From: Clostridia bacterium | GTDB lineage: Bacteria > Bacillota_A > Clostridia > Christensenellales > Aristaeellaceae | Assembly: GCA_017412025.1 (NCBI GenBank) | Contig: JAFQOY010000259.1 | Span: 1 to 6,745, forward strand | Direction: 5' to 3' | DNA length: 6,745 nt | Shown: in pieces, positions 6,543 to 6,745 of the stretch | Layout of the letters: every line of letters begins with the position of its first letter | How positions within the stretch are numbered: the first letter of the stretch is position 1 | The notes under the pieces: generated by a model | What the model saw: the letters and a program-made list of their open reading frames with translations, nothing else | Database searches by the model: none | Told to the model about the DNA's origin: nothing | Made by a program: the position numbers and the translations under genes

Positions 6543-6575
6543 GCTCCTGAAAGGGGAGGGGGACCGCGTCAGCGG
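6543..6575 (-). repeat. Dispersed hairpin repeat, family 1, diverged inverted copy D
   Basis: Read on the minus strand it begins AACCCCACC, then has a 5-bp stem ACCGC/GCGGT (6562-6566 and 6553-6557, loop TGAC), then CCCCCTCCCCTTTCAGGAG. The order of end motif, variable stem and CTCCCCTTTCAGG block is that of copies A and B, but the linkers differ. Copies C and D face each other. Confidence 0.65.
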
Positions 6576-6612
6576 TGGTGGGGTTCCCCTCATCCCATTG
6601 CAGCAAAAAAAC

Positions 6613-6648
6613 GGCGGGCTGAGTCAGTCCGCCCTACGGCGATGCGCA
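6613..6648 (+). repeat. Hairpin-plus-tail repeat, family 2, copy 1
   Basis: GGCGGGCTGA (6613-6622) and TCAGTCCGCC (6624-6633) form a stem with one non-Watson-Crick pair. The stem leads into the tail GCCCTACGGCGATGCGCA (6631-6648). The 18-bp tail is repeated exactly at 6728-6745. Confidence 0.75.
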
Positions 6649-6698
6649 CGCTCTGCTTTCATCCCCGTTTCCTGGTTCTGTATTCCTTTGCTTCCTGA

Positions 6699-6745
6699 CG
6701 TAGGGCGGCCTGACCTCAGGCCGCCGCGCCCTACGGCGATGCGCA
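6699..6745 (+). repeat. Hairpin-plus-tail repeat, family 2, copy 2 (reaches the window end)
   Basis: GGCGGCCTGA (6704-6713) and TCAGGCCGCC (6716-6725) form a perfect 10-bp stem. The outer arms CGTAG (6699-6703) and CTACG (6731-6735) can extend it around a 5-nt bulge GCGCC. The tail at 6728-6745 is identical to copy 1 over 18 bases and stops at the window edge, so the true end of the repeat is not visible. Confidence 0.75.

Noticed and set aside
6389..6575. CRISPR array
   Set aside because: The repeats differ in sequence and orientation, the spacing is irregular and no cas genes are visible.
6255..6698. Plus-strand open frame of 147 codons
   Set aside because: It runs through the dyads and several hairpin repeats, has no convincing ribosome binding site, and its product changes from AT-rich to repeat-derived composition.

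Overview
The window reads as a GC-rich bacterial cell-surface polysaccharide locus with every gene on the minus strand. I infer a Gram-positive member of Bacillota, most likely a GC-rich gut-type Clostridia. The reasons are the strong Shine-Dalgarno sites, the use of GTG and TTG starts alongside ATG, the TagG/TagH-like exporter pair, a secreted Thr/Pro-stalk plus Fn3 protein, and dispersed hairpin repeats of a kind I associate with such genomes. The lineage is inferred from style, not proven by a marker gene.

Layout in the direction of transcription, from right to left. Positions 6361-6745 hold no credible gene but contain at least five short hairpin repeats from two families. Positions 6096-6360 are an AT-rich control region with two small dyads, an A-tract block and two tandem sigma-A-type promoters (P2 6186-6214, P1 6116-6144). 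Next come a DUF4422 glycosyltransferase-like protein (5300-6076), a family 2 glycosyltransferase joined to it by an ATGA overlap (4236-5303), and a UDP-glucose 6-dehydrogenase (2908-4152). A 191-nt gap carries another copy of the main hairpin repeat. It is followed by the exporter permease with a TTG start (1937-2716), its ATPase (1134-1922), and a secreted Fn3 protein with a GTG start that runs off the left edge (1-1127).

Together the genes suggest a small ABC-exported glycan pathway. Ugd would supply UDP-glucuronate, the two transferases would build part of a lipid-linked chain, and the TagGH/Wzm-Wzt-type exporter would move it across the membrane. The ATPase lacks the C-terminal carbohydrate-binding domain of O-antigen Wzt proteins, so it resembles teichoic-acid or capsule exporters more closely. 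The stalk-and-Fn3 protein sits six bases after the ATPase gene and is probably co-transcribed, which makes it a candidate surface protein linked to the glycan. No initiating phosphoglycosyltransferase, polymerase or ligase is visible, so the pathway must be completed elsewhere.

No novel enzyme system is evident. The most unusual signal is the hairpin repeat family, whose stem arms change sequence from copy to copy while staying complementary, with one copy lodged inside the operon.
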